A stretch of DNA of 64,000 bases from assembly GCF_042697365.1 (NCBI RefSeq), contig NZ_CP137604.1. One strand, given 5' to 3'. A program made the translations under genes and the position numbers. This stretch comes from Brucella pseudintermedia. Its GTDB lineage: Bacteria > Pseudomonadota > Alphaproteobacteria > Rhizobiales > Rhizobiaceae. Below are positions 16,986 through 25,900 of this stretch, one piece after another; the first letter of the stretch is position 1; every line of letters begins with the position of its first letter. Below the pieces are notes generated by a model that searched no databases, was not told the DNA's origin, and saw only the letters and a list, made by a program, of their open reading frames with translations.

Positions 16986-16987
16986 TA

Positions 16988-18016
16988 TCAATTGCCCCGG
17001 GGCCAGGTGTCCGACAGTCGATAACCTCCCGGAAACGGGTCGCTCGGATCGAGCATAAGCTGCGACGTGCCGGTCACCCATGCGCGGCCGGAAATGATCG
17101 GGCTGATGGCAGGCTTGCCGCCGACTTCGATCACCTTGTCGAGCTTGCAGTGGAATTCGGTGCCAAGCACGGATTTGCCGATATAGCGTTCGCCCGCCTT
17201 CATCTGGCCCTTGGCGTGCAGCACGGCCATGCGCGCTGAGCAGCCGGTGCCCGTTGGCGAACGGTCCAGCTTGGCCGGGCGAATGGCAACGGTGTTCACG
17301 CCCGTCAGCACATCGCCTTCACGCGTCACCGGTTCGGTGATCTGACAAAAGGAAATGTGGTTCCAGTCTTTTTCAGGATGACGGAAGCCCACTTGTTCGT
17401 TGGCGGCCTTGGTGATCTTCACGCCGATTTCGGCAAGCTCCCGCGCCTGATCCGGCTCGATCTTCATGCCGATGGTCGCTGCATCCACAATGACGAAACT
17501 ATCGCCGCCATAGGCCGTATCGACCGTGATCGTGCCGATCCCTTCGACTTCCAGCGCCGCATCCAGCCGGTCGGCGAAGGAGGGAACATTCCGCACGCTG
17601 ATGCGCTCCGCCTTGCCGTTGCGGCATTCGGCTTCCACTTCGATGACGCCGCCCGGCGCTTCCAGCACCATATGGGTTACCGGTTCCTGCATCGGGATGA
17701 TGCCGCTATCCAGAAGCACGGTCGAAACGCAGATCGAGTTCGAACCGGACATCGGTGGCGTATCCGCAGGTTCCATGATGATGAAGCCCATCTGCGCGCG
17801 CGGATCTTTCGGTGGCACCAGCAGGTTGACGTGGCGGAACACGCCGCCGCGCGGCTCATTCAGCACGAAATTGCGCAAGGTTTCGTCGCTCGCGATGAAG
17901 CGCGACTGCTCCCATATCGTTGCGCCGGGAGGCGGGGCGACCCCACCAACGATGACGTCGCCGACTTCCCCCTCCGCATGACAGCCGACGATATGGATGA
18001 CCTTGGTGCTGCGCAT
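16988..18016 (-). CDS. Proline racemase family protein with Ser90/Thr255 active-site pair
   Basis: A 342-residue member of the proline racemase/hydroxyproline epimerase superfamily: HIVGCHAEGEVGDVIVGG at the start, PRGG, a first active-site loop MSGSNS and a second DRSPTGTGCSA. In classic racemases and 4-hydroxyproline epimerases both loops carry the catalytic Cys (for example CGH and SPCGTG). Here they are Ser90 and Thr255. Cys/Thr members are trans-3-hydroxyproline dehydratases; the Ser/Thr pair predicts another or lost activity. No hydroxyproline catabolic genes are adjacent. ATG 18016 is chosen from the family N-terminus. Confidence 0.85.
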   Translation of the reverse strand: MRSTKVIHIVGCHAEGEVGDVIVGGVAPPPGATIWEQSRFIASDETLRNFVLNEPRGGVFRHVNLLVPPKDPRAQMGFIIMEPADTPPMSGSNSICVSTVLLDSGIIPMQEPVTHMVLEAPGGVIEVEAECRNGKAERISVRNVPSFADRLDAALEVEGIGTITVDTAYGGDSFVIVDAATIGMKIEPDQARELAEIGVKITKAANEQVGFRHPEKDWNHISFCQITEPVTREGDVLTGVNTVAIRPAKLDRSPTGTGCSARMAVLHAKGQMKAGERYIGKSVLGTEFHCKLDKVIEVGGKPAISPIISGRAWVTGTSQLMLDPSDPFPGGYRLSDTWPRGN

Positions 18017-18469
18017 GATGCCTCCTGCAATTCACGTAAATATTCCTATCGGCCAGGGCGCAGGCGTCAATCAGTTATCGGACGGAAAGTTGCGCTTTCA
18101 CGCCATGATGAGAAATTCGTTTCTCATCCGACGGGGACGTGAAAAATCCGTTTCGGGACGTGTTGCTTCTTTGAACGAGTCTGCTATCCATGTTGCTCTA
18201 ATTTTGTGCAAATCGATGCGCAGCCCGCTTGGCTCCGGATCAGTTTCTGGAACATACACAACGTTCCCAATAGAAATTGAGCAACCCGAAAAGTTGGGGC
18301 GAAGTCGCTCTTGCAGCGACAAACGCCCTTAGCCGGCATGGGACGGTCGATGATCGTATTTCCGCGCCTCTTCTCAGATTGACATGGTCTCTGATGTTCC
18401 GGGGCGTGGCCTCAATCAAATTGGAACATCCGGCGGATTGACGGCCCCGGATGCTTCGGGGAGCGGACT

Positions 18470-19885
18470 ATGGACAGGACAAACAATGCGGGCTTTGAGC
18501 AGCCCCATGAAACCGGCATGCAACGCTGGGGCAGGGAGATGGCTGCGGCGCTGACGCTTGGCTGGCCGCTGATCTTCACCAATCTTTCGCAGGCAGCACT
18601 AACGGCAACCGATGTCATCTTCATCGGCCGTCTCGGAGCGGACACGCTCGCCTCGGCTTTGCTCGCGACGAGCTTTTATCACACACTGATGATCTTCTCG
18701 ATGGGGCTGGTCTCGGCGGTGATGCCGATGATCGCCATCGCGCTTGGAAAGAACCGCCATTCTGTGCGCGATGTGCGCCGCACTGTTCGTCAGGGTTTCT
18801 GGACCGCGATCATGATCGCAATTCCTGTCTGGGTCGTGCTCTGGCACTGCGAGGAGATTTTCCTTTTCCTGGGCCAGCGGCCTGATATTGCCGCCCGCTC
18901 GACCGATTTCATGCACACGCTGCAATGGGCGCTGTTGCCTTATCTGGGTTATATCGTCCTGCGATCCTTCTTCGCAGCGATGGAAAAGCCCATGTGGACC
19001 CTGCTGGTGGCCGCGCTTGCCATCGGTTTCAACGCGCTTGCCGGATGGACGCTCATTTTCGGCCATTTCGGCTTTCCGAGCATGGAACTGCACGGCGCCG
19101 GTATCGCCACTACCCTGTCGAGCACAATGATGTTCCTCGGTCTCGCGGTGATTACGCTGTGGCATCGCCGTTTTCGCCGCTATCACCTGTTCGGGCGATT
19201 TTGGCGTCCGGACTGGCCGCGCTTGCTTGAACTGTGGCGGATCGGCATTCCAATGGCGCTGACTTTCGTGTTTGAAACCTCCATCTTTTATGCCGCCGTG
19301 GTCATGATGGGCCGCATCGGACCGACGGCAATGGCGGCTCACGCCGTGGCGATCCAAATAGCATCGCTCAGTTTCATGGTCCCGCTTGGTTTCGGACAGG
19401 TTGCAACAGTGCGCGTGGGCCGTGCTTATGGTGCTGGCCAGCCCAGAGCCATTGCCTATGCGGGGTGGAGCGCCTACGCACTCGGCGTTGGCTTCATGGC
19501 GGTGATGGGGCTCTTGATGGTCCTTATTCCGCGCTTGTTCATCGGCGTGTTCCTGGATCTGCACGATCCGCAGAATCTGCCGGTGATGGAACTGGCGGTC
19601 AGCTTCCTTGCTCTGGCGGCATTGTTCCAGACGGTTGACGGTGCTCAGGCTGTCGCGGCGGGCATGTTGCGTGGTCTGCGCGACACGCGCATACCGATGT
19701 ATCTTGCCCTGCTCGGCTACTGGGGCGTCGGCCTGCCGCTGGGGGCCTTGCTTGCGTTTAAATTCGACATGGGCGGACAGGGTATCTGGCTGGGCCTCGC
19801 GGCGGGACTGGGTATCGTCGCGGTGCTGATGACGCTGCGCTGGCGCAGGCATCTGGCGCATATTTCGGCCCTGCATTCGGCCTGA
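18470..19885 (+). CDS. MATE-family multidrug/metabolite exporter
   Basis: A 471-residue inner-membrane protein with about 12 hydrophobic helices in two similar halves. The first half shows TLGWPLIFTNLSQAALTATD and FIGRLGADTLASALLAT, and the second half starts near LWRIGIPMALTFVFETSIFY with GRIGPTAMAAHAVAIQIASL; both are MatE domain signatures. Such transporters use sodium or proton gradients to export cationic drugs or metabolites. It starts at ATG 18470 and is followed by a strong hairpin terminator. It is apparently monocistronic, and the upstream 450 bases hold no other gene I can support. Confidence 0.92.
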   Translation: MDRTNNAGFEQPHETGMQRWGREMAAALTLGWPLIFTNLSQAALTATDVIFIGRLGADTLASALLATSFYHTLMIFSMGLVSAVMPMIAIALGKNRHSVRDVRRTVRQGFWTAIMIAIPVWVVLWHCEEIFLFLGQRPDIAARSTDFMHTLQWALLPYLGYIVLRSFFAAMEKPMWTLLVAALAIGFNALAGWTLIFGHFGFPSMELHGAGIATTLSSTMMFLGLAVITLWHRRFRRYHLFGRFWRPDWPRLLELWRIGIPMALTFVFETSIFYAAVVMMGRIGPTAMAAHAVAIQIASLSFMVPLGFGQVATVRVGRAYGAGQPRAIAYAGWSAYALGVGFMAVMGLLMVLIPRLFIGVFLDLHDPQNLPVMELAVSFLALAALFQTVDGAQAVAAGMLRGLRDTRIPMYLALLGYWGVGLPLGALLAFKFDMGGQGIWLGLAAGLGIVAVLMTLRWRRHLAHISALHSA

Positions 19886-19889
19886 ATAA

Positions 19890-19923
19890 GAAAGCCATGC
19901 GATTTTGTGATCGCATGGCTTTC
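19890..19923 (+). terminator. Hairpin terminator after the MATE gene
   Basis: GAAAGCCATGCGAT at 19890-19903 pairs perfectly with ATCGCATGGCTTTC at 19910-19923 around a 6-base loop. The T-tract is short, but it directly follows the MATE stop and lies before the convergent ialB gene, so it may serve both. Confidence 0.75.
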
Positions 19924-19996
19924 AGTGTCTGCATCAAAAGCTGCCGCCCCGTGCTGCAAGGCAATCACCGCAACACGGCGCGGAATCCGATACTGA

Positions 19997-20515
19997 TTAC
20001 TTTGTCAGTGCAGTGATGCGGTCGAGAGCGGCGCCAAAACCCTTCAGCGAAACCTTGAAGGCGACTGCCTGGCTCGGGCTCAATGCCGTCGTAGTGATGT
20101 TGATATTGGTTCCGGCCTTGAGGGCCGCGACCTGCTTTGCGTCAAACGCGACCGGCGCCAGGCAGCCTTGCGGCAGGCAGGTGGAGAATGTGAGATTGGG
20201 TCCGGCAGCCTCATCGATCTTGAGCGAAGCGCCCTTGGCGAGATCGAGGCCAAACGGCATCAACAATACGCCTTCCACCCTTCCTTCCACATTGCGAAGC
20301 TCTGCTGTCAGCACACGCTGGCCGGTCTGGGAACTGCTCTGTTCCTGCCGGATCGCGCAGATGGCGGTATCCTTCTGCGACTGGCACGAAACGGTCCAGT
20401 CCTGATAGGTTTCCTGCAACGTGCTCGCTCCTCCCGGAAGGGGTGCCGCGAGCGCCGTTACGCTGGAAATGGCGGCAAAGGTAAATGCGAGGCCGATTGC
20501 ATGACAGGTTTTCAT
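19997..20515 (-). CDS. ialB: Invasion-associated locus B (IalB) family protein
   Basis: A 172-residue secreted protein: a signal peptide of about 23 residues (MKTCHAIGLAFTFAAISSV...ALA) followed by the IalB domain. It shows YQDWTVSCQSQ, a paired CAIRQEQ, GVLLMPFGLDLAKG, and the disulfide-forming CLPQGC. The family is common in Rhizobiales and in Bartonella, where IalB is linked to invasion; biochemical function is unknown. The gene is monocistronic on the minus strand. Upstream DNA is AT-rich. Confidence 0.9.
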   Translation of the reverse strand: MKTCHAIGLAFTFAAISSVTALAAPLPGGASTLQETYQDWTVSCQSQKDTAICAIRQEQSSSQTGQRVLTAELRNVEGRVEGVLLMPFGLDLAKGASLKIDEAAGPNLTFSTCLPQGCLAPVAFDAKQVAALKAGTNINITTTALSPSQAVAFKVSLKGFGAALDRITALTK

Positions 20516-20849
20516 AAATAAGATCTCTCTAAATTCGCAATATTCATTCTGAATGTTCTACACCTTCTTAGGTAAAAGCATCTTTGAAATCAATGCAATT
20601 ATTTTATCGGTTTTATTGAGAATATCCGGTAAGTATAATTTAATACATTAGCTCTCCGATCAAAGCAGTGCTCGCCTGTCGGTCTTGTTCATCCGGTTCC
20701 GATATGCGCGCGCCTCCCGAAAACGGGAGCCGCTTTCGGGAGGCGCGCATCAAACATCATCACAGCGCCGACCTCATTCAATAAGATCGAAAATGCCCTA
20801 ACCGGGCCACCGCGCGTTCCATGGTGTTTTGCTTCGGCCAGTTCGCGTG
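20516..20849. other. AT-rich intergenic region with a strong hairpin
   Basis: No gene is supported here. The first 180 bases are AT-rich and contain the probable ialB promoter. The remainder holds the long hairpin at 20708-20748 and short non-coding DNA running to the cupin gene. Confidence 0.6.
20708..20748. terminator. Long GC-rich hairpin downstream of the cupin gene
   Basis: GCGCGCCTCCCGAAA at 20708-20722 pairs perfectly with TTTCGGGAGGCGCGC at 20734-20748 around an 11-base loop. It lies about 100 bases beyond the 3' end of the cupin gene. There is no T-tract on either side, so it may act as an RNA-stabilising or factor-dependent end rather than a classic terminator. Confidence 0.5.
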
Positions 20850-21323
20850 CTAGGGCTTCAATACGACGTTGCTCTTGCCTTTCTTGACCTGATCGATAAC
20901 GAGCAGTTTTACAGGATCAGAGCCGATATTGGTGCCTTTGTGCCATTGATTGATGGATTCGACGGCGAAGTCTCCGGGTTTGAGTGTAACGGTTTTCCCC
21001 GTCACTTCATTGAAAACGCTAAGCGTGCCGGAAAACACATAGGCATATCTGGGATAGATGTGCTTGTGGAGCGGTAGGCTTGCTCCGGGCGCGATTTCGT
21101 ATTGTGAAACCACGACTTCCACATTGCCTTGCGGAAGGGAAATCTTGCCGCCGCTGAGAGTTTTGTCGGATTTGAAAACAGGGGTCACTGTTGCGGCTTT
21201 ACCGGAAAGGGGTTCTTTTGCCTGCAGTGGGAAAGAGAGAAGTGTCATTGCCGATGCCGCGCAAACAATCTTGGTAAAACTATTTATCGAGAAAGTCCGG
21301 ATTGTGGAATTATAACGAGCCAT
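20850..21323 (-). CDS. Secreted cupin-domain protein
   Basis: A 157-residue protein with an N-terminal signal sequence (about residues 1-35, ending FPLQA). A single cupin barrel follows, showing PGASLPLHKHIYPRYAYVFSG, with histidines for metal binding, and KPGDFAVESINQWHKG. The domain suggests a small-molecule binding protein or enzyme in the periplasm; the substrate is not indicated. GAGGACA precedes the ATG at 21323. The surrounding non-coding DNA is AT-rich, and no operon partner is present. Confidence 0.8.
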   Translation of the reverse strand: MARYNSTIRTFSINSFTKIVCAASAMTLLSFPLQAKEPLSGKAATVTPVFKSDKTLSGGKISLPQGNVEVVVSQYEIAPGASLPLHKHIYPRYAYVFSGTLSVFNEVTGKTVTLKPGDFAVESINQWHKGTNIGSDPVKLLVIDQVKKGKSNVVLKP

Positions 21324-21450
21324 TCTTAAATGTCCTCTGAATTATGAATATAAATAGCGAACCGGAAGCTCACTAATAATTAAGTATATGGAATCTTACA
21401 GTGTGAATACTCCCAACTATTCGGGTCTGGAATTGTATTATACATAGCTG

Positions 21451-21490
21451 ATTCTTCTGCCCGAAAACCGTTTCGCACTTGTGGGCATGC
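21451..21490 (-). repeat. Dispersed intergenic repeat, partial copy B
   Basis: Minus-strand reading gives AAGTGCGAAACGGTTTT with the same flank type as copy A (4149-4200) and copy D (28570-28617). It lies immediately upstream of the sensor kinase gene. Confidence 0.5.
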
Positions 21491-21532
21491 GCGTTAAAGT
21501 TACCGGCAAAGTTAGAGGCTGGAGGTTGGGAC

Positions 21533-22912
21533 TTGACGCTACGCTATCAGATCGTCGCACTGGCAATTGTGCCGCTTATCGTGGCCATCCTGACGGTCAC
21601 AGCTTTCATTACCTGGCAGTCGGCCAATCTCGTGCAGAGCAGCATCGCCACCTTTGAGAAGAACATGCTCAAGGCGAAGGAAACGGAGTTGCTGAATCTG
21701 ACAAATCTCGCTCTCTCCTCCATCCAGAAAATCTACGAGGAGGCCGCGCCTGACGACACGGCCGCTATGGAACGGGTGCGGGCGATCCTGACTTCGCTCG
21801 ACTACGGCCGTGACGGCTATTTTTTTGTCTATGATTATGATGGCAACAATGTCGTCCATCCGCGACAGACCTTTCGGCCCGGTCGCAACTGGCTCGATCT
21901 GGTCGATCCCGATGGGGACCGCGTTATCGCCAACCTGATAGACAAGGCCAAGGAAGGCGGAGGGCTGCACCAGTATAAATGGGAGAAACCGTCAAGCGGC
22001 GAGATGGCCGACAAGCTGTCCTTCGCGGTCGGCCTCGATAAATGGAAATGGATGCTCGGTACGGGCGTCTATCTTGACGATGTCTACGCGCAGACTGCGG
22101 CCGCAAATGCCGATTTCCGCGCGAACATTCGCACGACCTTCCTTATTGTCAGCCTTATCGCCGTGCCGGCTGTGATGCTCGTCTTCGCGACCTGTATGCT
22201 GCTCAACCTGCGTGAGCGACGCATGGCCGATAACAAGCTGAAGGAACTGGCGCAGCGCATCATCGATACGCAGGAAGAAGAACGGGCGCGACTGGCGCGG
22301 GAGCTTCATGACGGCATTTCCCAAAATCTCGTCGGCGTCCGCTATGCCATCGACCTTGCGAGCCGTCAGGTGAGGATGGGCAGCGGCGGCGCGCCGCTTG
22401 CAATCGAGAAAGCATCGGACGCGCTCAATGGCGCAATCAAGGAAGTGCGGCGGCTTTCGCATGATCTGCGTCCGCGCATTCTCGACGATCTTGGCCTGAC
22501 GGTCGCACTCAAGGCCCTGTGTGAGCATTTTTCGGAGCGGACCGGCATTGAGACGCGGCTGGAAGCAAGCGGGCTGAGCGAGACGTTGAAGCCGGAGGCA
22601 AGCACGGCGCTTTATCGGGTCGTGCAGGAAGCGCTCACCAATGTCGAGCGTCATTCCGGGGCGAGCCGCGTCAACATCCGTCTCTGGGAAGCGGGCGGCA
22701 AGGTCACGATGACGGTCGCCGACGATGGCAACGGTTTCACCGCTCGTGATTTGAAGGATCCGCTATCTGGCCTGGGGCTAAGAAATATGCAGGAACGGAT
22801 GGCACATTTCGGCGGGGTGCTCTTGGTTGAAACCAGCACAGATGGTACGCAACTCACCGCGCGCCTGCCGAAATCGGCAACAGAAAAAACGCGGGAACCG
22901 GAAGTCGCATGA
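21533..22912 (+). CDS. Cache-domain sensor histidine kinase (HisKA_3/NarX type)
   Basis: A 459-residue inner-membrane kinase. A first membrane helix (IVALAIVPLIVAILTVTAFI) is followed by a periplasmic single-Cache domain with DGYFFVYDYDGNNVVHP and KWKWMLGTGVYLDD, then a second helix near TTFLIVSLIAVPAVMLVFA. The kinase part has the HisKA_3 phosphorylation site ERARLARELHDGISQ and the ATPase motifs EALTNVERHSGA, DDGNGF and GLGLRNMQERM. The likely start is TTG 21533 with GGAGG 7 bases upstream. It overlaps the next gene by ATGA. Next to a TRAP transporter it probably senses a small organic acid. Confidence 0.9.
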   Translation: MTLRYQIVALAIVPLIVAILTVTAFITWQSANLVQSSIATFEKNMLKAKETELLNLTNLALSSIQKIYEEAAPDDTAAMERVRAILTSLDYGRDGYFFVYDYDGNNVVHPRQTFRPGRNWLDLVDPDGDRVIANLIDKAKEGGGLHQYKWEKPSSGEMADKLSFAVGLDKWKWMLGTGVYLDDVYAQTAAANADFRANIRTTFLIVSLIAVPAVMLVFATCMLLNLRERRMADNKLKELAQRIIDTQEEERARLARELHDGISQNLVGVRYAIDLASRQVRMGSGGAPLAIEKASDALNGAIKEVRRLSHDLRPRILDDLGLTVALKALCEHFSERTGIETRLEASGLSETLKPEASTALYRVVQEALTNVERHSGASRVNIRLWEAGGKVTMTVADDGNGFTARDLKDPLSGLGLRNMQERMAHFGGVLLVETSTDGTQLTARLPKSATEKTREPEVA

Positions 22913-23550
22913 CGAATGAATGCAAGATTCGCGTATTGCTCGTGGACAATCATCCGCTGGTGCTGGATGGTTTGCGGGCTGTGCTCGAAACCTATGACGA
23001 TATTGACGTTGCAGGCGCCGCTTCCAATGCGCGGGTCGCCCTTGAACTGGCGCTCACCGTCAATCCCGATGTGGTCCTGATGGATATCAATATGCCGCTC
23101 CTCAACGGCATTGATGCCATCGAACTGTTCAAGAAGCAGTTTCCGGGCATCCGTATCCTCATGCTGTCCATGCATGACAGCCGCGAATATATCTCGACCT
23201 CGATCATGCGCGGCGCTTCCGGATATGTCTTGAAAGACGTGTCCACGGCAGAAATCGTGGCCGCAATTCATGCGGTCGCGTCGGGCGGGACATATTTCTC
23301 TTCCGGTGTTTCGGAAGCACTGCTCGACAGCGGCGAGAGAAAGCCGGAAGGTTTGTCTGTTCGCGAAAACGACGTTTTGGTGCTGGTGGCCGAGGGCGGC
23401 AGCAATCGGGAGATTGCAACCAGGCTCGGAATTTCCGAAGCAACCGTCGAAACCCACCGCAAGAACATCAAGAAGAAGCTTGGAATCGCGAGCACAGCCG
23501 GGCTTACCCGTTACGCCATCGAAAACCGGTTGCGCCTGTCTTCGCTTTAA
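22909..23550 (+). CDS. NarL/FixJ-family response regulator
   Basis: A 213-residue two-component regulator: an N-terminal receiver with D59 in DVVLMDINMP as phospho-acceptor and conserved Lys in GYVLKDVST, then a C-terminal LuxR-type helix-turn-helix LSVRENDVLVLVAEG...NREIATRLGISEATVETH. It overlaps the kinase gene by 4 bases and is followed after 150 bases by dctQ, so it most likely controls the TRAP transporter genes. Confidence 0.92.
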   Translation: MTNECKIRVLLVDNHPLVLDGLRAVLETYDDIDVAGAASNARVALELALTVNPDVVLMDINMPLLNGIDAIELFKKQFPGIRILMLSMHDSREYISTSIMRGASGYVLKDVSTAEIVAAIHAVASGGTYFSSGVSEALLDSGERKPEGLSVRENDVLVLVAEGGSNREIATRLGISEATVETHRKNIKKKLGIASTAGLTRYAIENRLRLSSL

Positions 23551-23700
23551 CCGGCATCGGCCGCGGTTCCTGATTTTGCCTTACCCACTAATGGGTAGTC
23601 CTTTGTTTCTTAGAACTTTCGTCCGCTTGCGAGGCGGATTCGCCGGTCTTATCATTCGCTCCAAAACCGCTTGAGGAGGCGGAACAGAAGGGGAGGAGCG

Positions 23701-24249
23701 ATGTCAGTCTTGCTGGCGTTGTCGCGTGCTATCGACGCGGCCAATAATTTCATCGGAAAATCCGTATCGTGGCTGATACTGGTGGCCGTGCTCATCAGCG
23801 CCATCAACGCAGTCTCGCGCAAGCTGTTCAACGTCAGTTCAAATGCGTGGCTGGAAGCGCAATGGTATCTGTTCTCGGCGGTCTTCCTGATCGCAGCCGG
23901 ATATACGCTGCTGCACAGCGAGCATGTGAAGGTCGATCTTCTCTACAGCCGCTATTCACGGCGGACACAGCTTCTGGTCGAAATATTCGGCACCATCTTC
24001 TTTCTCCTGCCTTTCTGCCTCATTACGATCTATCTCTCCTGGCCTATCGTGGAAGCCAAGATCGCCAGCGGTGAAAGCTCCAACAATACCGGGGGGCTGG
24101 TTCTCTGGCCGGTTTGGGTGCTGATACCGATCGGTTTCGGTCTGCTCACCTTGCAGGGAGTTTCCGAACTCATCAAGCGCATCGCCATTCTTCAAGGCCG
24201 CATACCGGACACGGTCGCTCTTGAAGATGCGGAAGCCAAGGCGCTCTGA
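23701..24249 (+). CDS. dctQ: TRAP transporter small permease (DctQ type)
   Basis: A 182-residue membrane protein with four hydrophobic helices, the usual TRAP Q subunit. Segments include SWLILVAVLISAINAVSRKL, EAQWYLFSAVFLIAAGYTLL with HSEHVKVDLLYSRYS, and WPVWVLIPIGFGLLTLQGV. ATG 23701 follows GGGGAGGAG. It pairs with the large permease M starting 11 bases downstream. Together they form the sodium-driven uptake channel for the substrate caught by the P protein. Confidence 0.9.
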   Translation: MSVLLALSRAIDAANNFIGKSVSWLILVAVLISAINAVSRKLFNVSSNAWLEAQWYLFSAVFLIAAGYTLLHSEHVKVDLLYSRYSRRTQLLVEIFGTIFFLLPFCLITIYLSWPIVEAKIASGESSNNTGGLVLWPVWVLIPIGFGLLTLQGVSELIKRIAILQGRIPDTVALEDAEAKAL

Positions 24250-24260
24250 GGGGGACGGAT

Positions 24261-25841
24261 ATGGTTGCTTTTATTGCGGAAAATCTCGCGCCGCTGATGT
24301 TCCTGTCGCTCGTGGTCGTGCTGCTGCTCGGTTATCCGGTGGCGTTCGCCCTGGCTTTCGTTGGCTTTGCCTTCGGCTTCGTCGGCATCGAAATGGGACT
24401 TCTTCCCGTCAACCTGTTCGGCGCAATACCGGACCGCATCTTCGGGCAGATGTCGAACGAGACATTGCTCGCCATTCCCTTCTTCACCTTCATGGGATTG
24501 ATATTGGAGCGAAGCGGCATGGCGGAAGAACTGCTCGATACGATCGGGCAGCTTTTCGGTCCTGTGCGCGGTGGCCTCGCCTTTGCAGTTATCGTTGTTG
24601 GCGCGCTTCTTGCCGCCACGACAGGCGTGGTCGCTGCGTCGGTCATTTCGATGGGGCTGATTTCGCTCCCGATCATGCTGCGCTATGGCTATGACCGGAA
24701 GATTGCGAGCGGCACGATTGCTGCCTCCGGCACGCTGGCGCAGATCATTCCGCCGAGCCTCGTCCTGATCGTGCTCGCCGACCAGTTGGGCCGTTCAGTC
24801 GGCGATATGTACAAGGGGGCGCTGGTCCCCGGACTGCTGCTCGTCGGCTTCTACTGCGCCTTCATCATCGGCATGGCGATCCTGCGGCCCGACTCTGTCC
24901 CCGCCTTGCCGCCGCAGGCACGCACGCTGAAAGGCTGGAAGCTGCTGCAGCGCGTGGTGATCTCGCTCGTGCCGCCGCTAGTCCTGATCTTCCTCGTGCT
25001 GGGAACGATTTTCATCGGCGTCGCGACGCCGACGGAAGGCGGCGCCATGGGCGCGGTCGGCGCCCTGCTGCTTGCCATCATCAACCGCCGCCTCAACATG
25101 CCGATGCTGACTTCGGCGCTTTACGCCACGGCGAAGCTGTCCTCCTTCGTCATCTTCATTCTGCTTGGCGCTCGCGTGTTTTCGCTCACCTTTTATGGCG
25201 TCAACGGTCACGTCTGGGTCGAGCACCTGATGACATCGATCCCCGGCGGTGAAGTCGGCTTCCTGATCGTCGCCAATATTCTGGTGTTCTTCCTGGCCTT
25301 CTTCCTCGATTATTTCGAGCTGGCTTTCATCATCATCCCGCTGCTGGCACCGGTGGCCGATAGTCTCGGCATCGATCTGGTCTGGTTCGGCGTCATGCTG
25401 GCGGTCAATATGCAGACATCGTTCATGCATCCGCCATTCGGCTTCTCGCTTTTCTATCTGCGTTCGGTCGCGCCATCCCGGCCTTACAAGGACAAGGTGA
25501 CCGGTGCCACTATCCAGCCGGTGACGTCCGGGCAGATCTACATGGGGTCGATCCCGTTCCTGATAATCCAGCTGGTCATGGTCGGCATCATCATCACATT
25601 CCCGGGCATTGTGACCCATTACAAGAGCGGCCATCCGCAGGCCGATCCGGCTTCCATCCAGATCAATGTGCCAATGCCGGAATTGGGGCCGAATGCTGGC
25701 GGCGGCAACCCATTCGGCGCGGCTCCGGCACCTTTTGGAGCGCCAGCGCCATCCAACGAGCCTTTGCCGGCACCGTCGTTCGGCTCGCCGCAGCCGAGCT
25801 TCGGGCAGGATAAGGATCAACAGCAAAAACCTGCGCAATGA
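24261..25841 (+). CDS. dctM: TRAP transporter large permease (DctM type) with proline-rich C-terminal tail
   Basis: A 526-residue membrane protein with about 12-13 helices, the catalytic M subunit. It starts MVAFIAENLAPLMFLSLVV and includes the family segments FFTFMGLILERSGMAEELL, AATTGVVAASVISMGLISLP, SGTIAASGTLAQIIPPSLVL, ATPTEGGAMGAVGALLL and TSFMHPPFGFSLFYLRSVAP. After the last helix it carries about 65 extra residues rich in Pro, Ala, Gly and Gln (GPNAGGGNPFGAAPAPFGAP and similar). This tail is absent from typical DctM proteins and probably lies in the periplasm or cytoplasm. It is otherwise normal and co-directional with Q and P. Confidence 0.93.
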   Translation: MVAFIAENLAPLMFLSLVVVLLLGYPVAFALAFVGFAFGFVGIEMGLLPVNLFGAIPDRIFGQMSNETLLAIPFFTFMGLILERSGMAEELLDTIGQLFGPVRGGLAFAVIVVGALLAATTGVVAASVISMGLISLPIMLRYGYDRKIASGTIAASGTLAQIIPPSLVLIVLADQLGRSVGDMYKGALVPGLLLVGFYCAFIIGMAILRPDSVPALPPQARTLKGWKLLQRVVISLVPPLVLIFLVLGTIFIGVATPTEGGAMGAVGALLLAIINRRLNMPMLTSALYATAKLSSFVIFILLGARVFSLTFYGVNGHVWVEHLMTSIPGGEVGFLIVANILVFFLAFFLDYFELAFIIIPLLAPVADSLGIDLVWFGVMLAVNMQTSFMHPPFGFSLFYLRSVAPSRPYKDKVTGATIQPVTSGQIYMGSIPFLIIQLVMVGIIITFPGIVTHYKSGHPQADPASIQINVPMPELGPNAGGGNPFGAAPAPFGAPAPSNEPLPAPSFGSPQPSFGQDKDQQQKPAQ

Positions 25842-25900
25842 GGGGAAAACGAGCATTACGCAGGCCGTAATAAAACCGAAACAATCTCAGGAGGAGAGAC

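Noticed and set aside
17357..18142. 261-codon plus-strand frame opposite the proline-racemase-family gene
   Set aside because: It is the antisense of a strongly supported gene, lacks a ribosome site, and its composition is typical of a shadow frame.
18098..18322. 74-codon minus-strand frame upstream of the MATE gene
   Set aside because: TTG start without a ribosome site, no recognisable domain, and no supporting neighbour.
20708..20748. Tn or IS terminal inverted repeats
   Set aside because: The arms form a simple hairpin with an 11-base loop; there is no transposase frame or target duplication.
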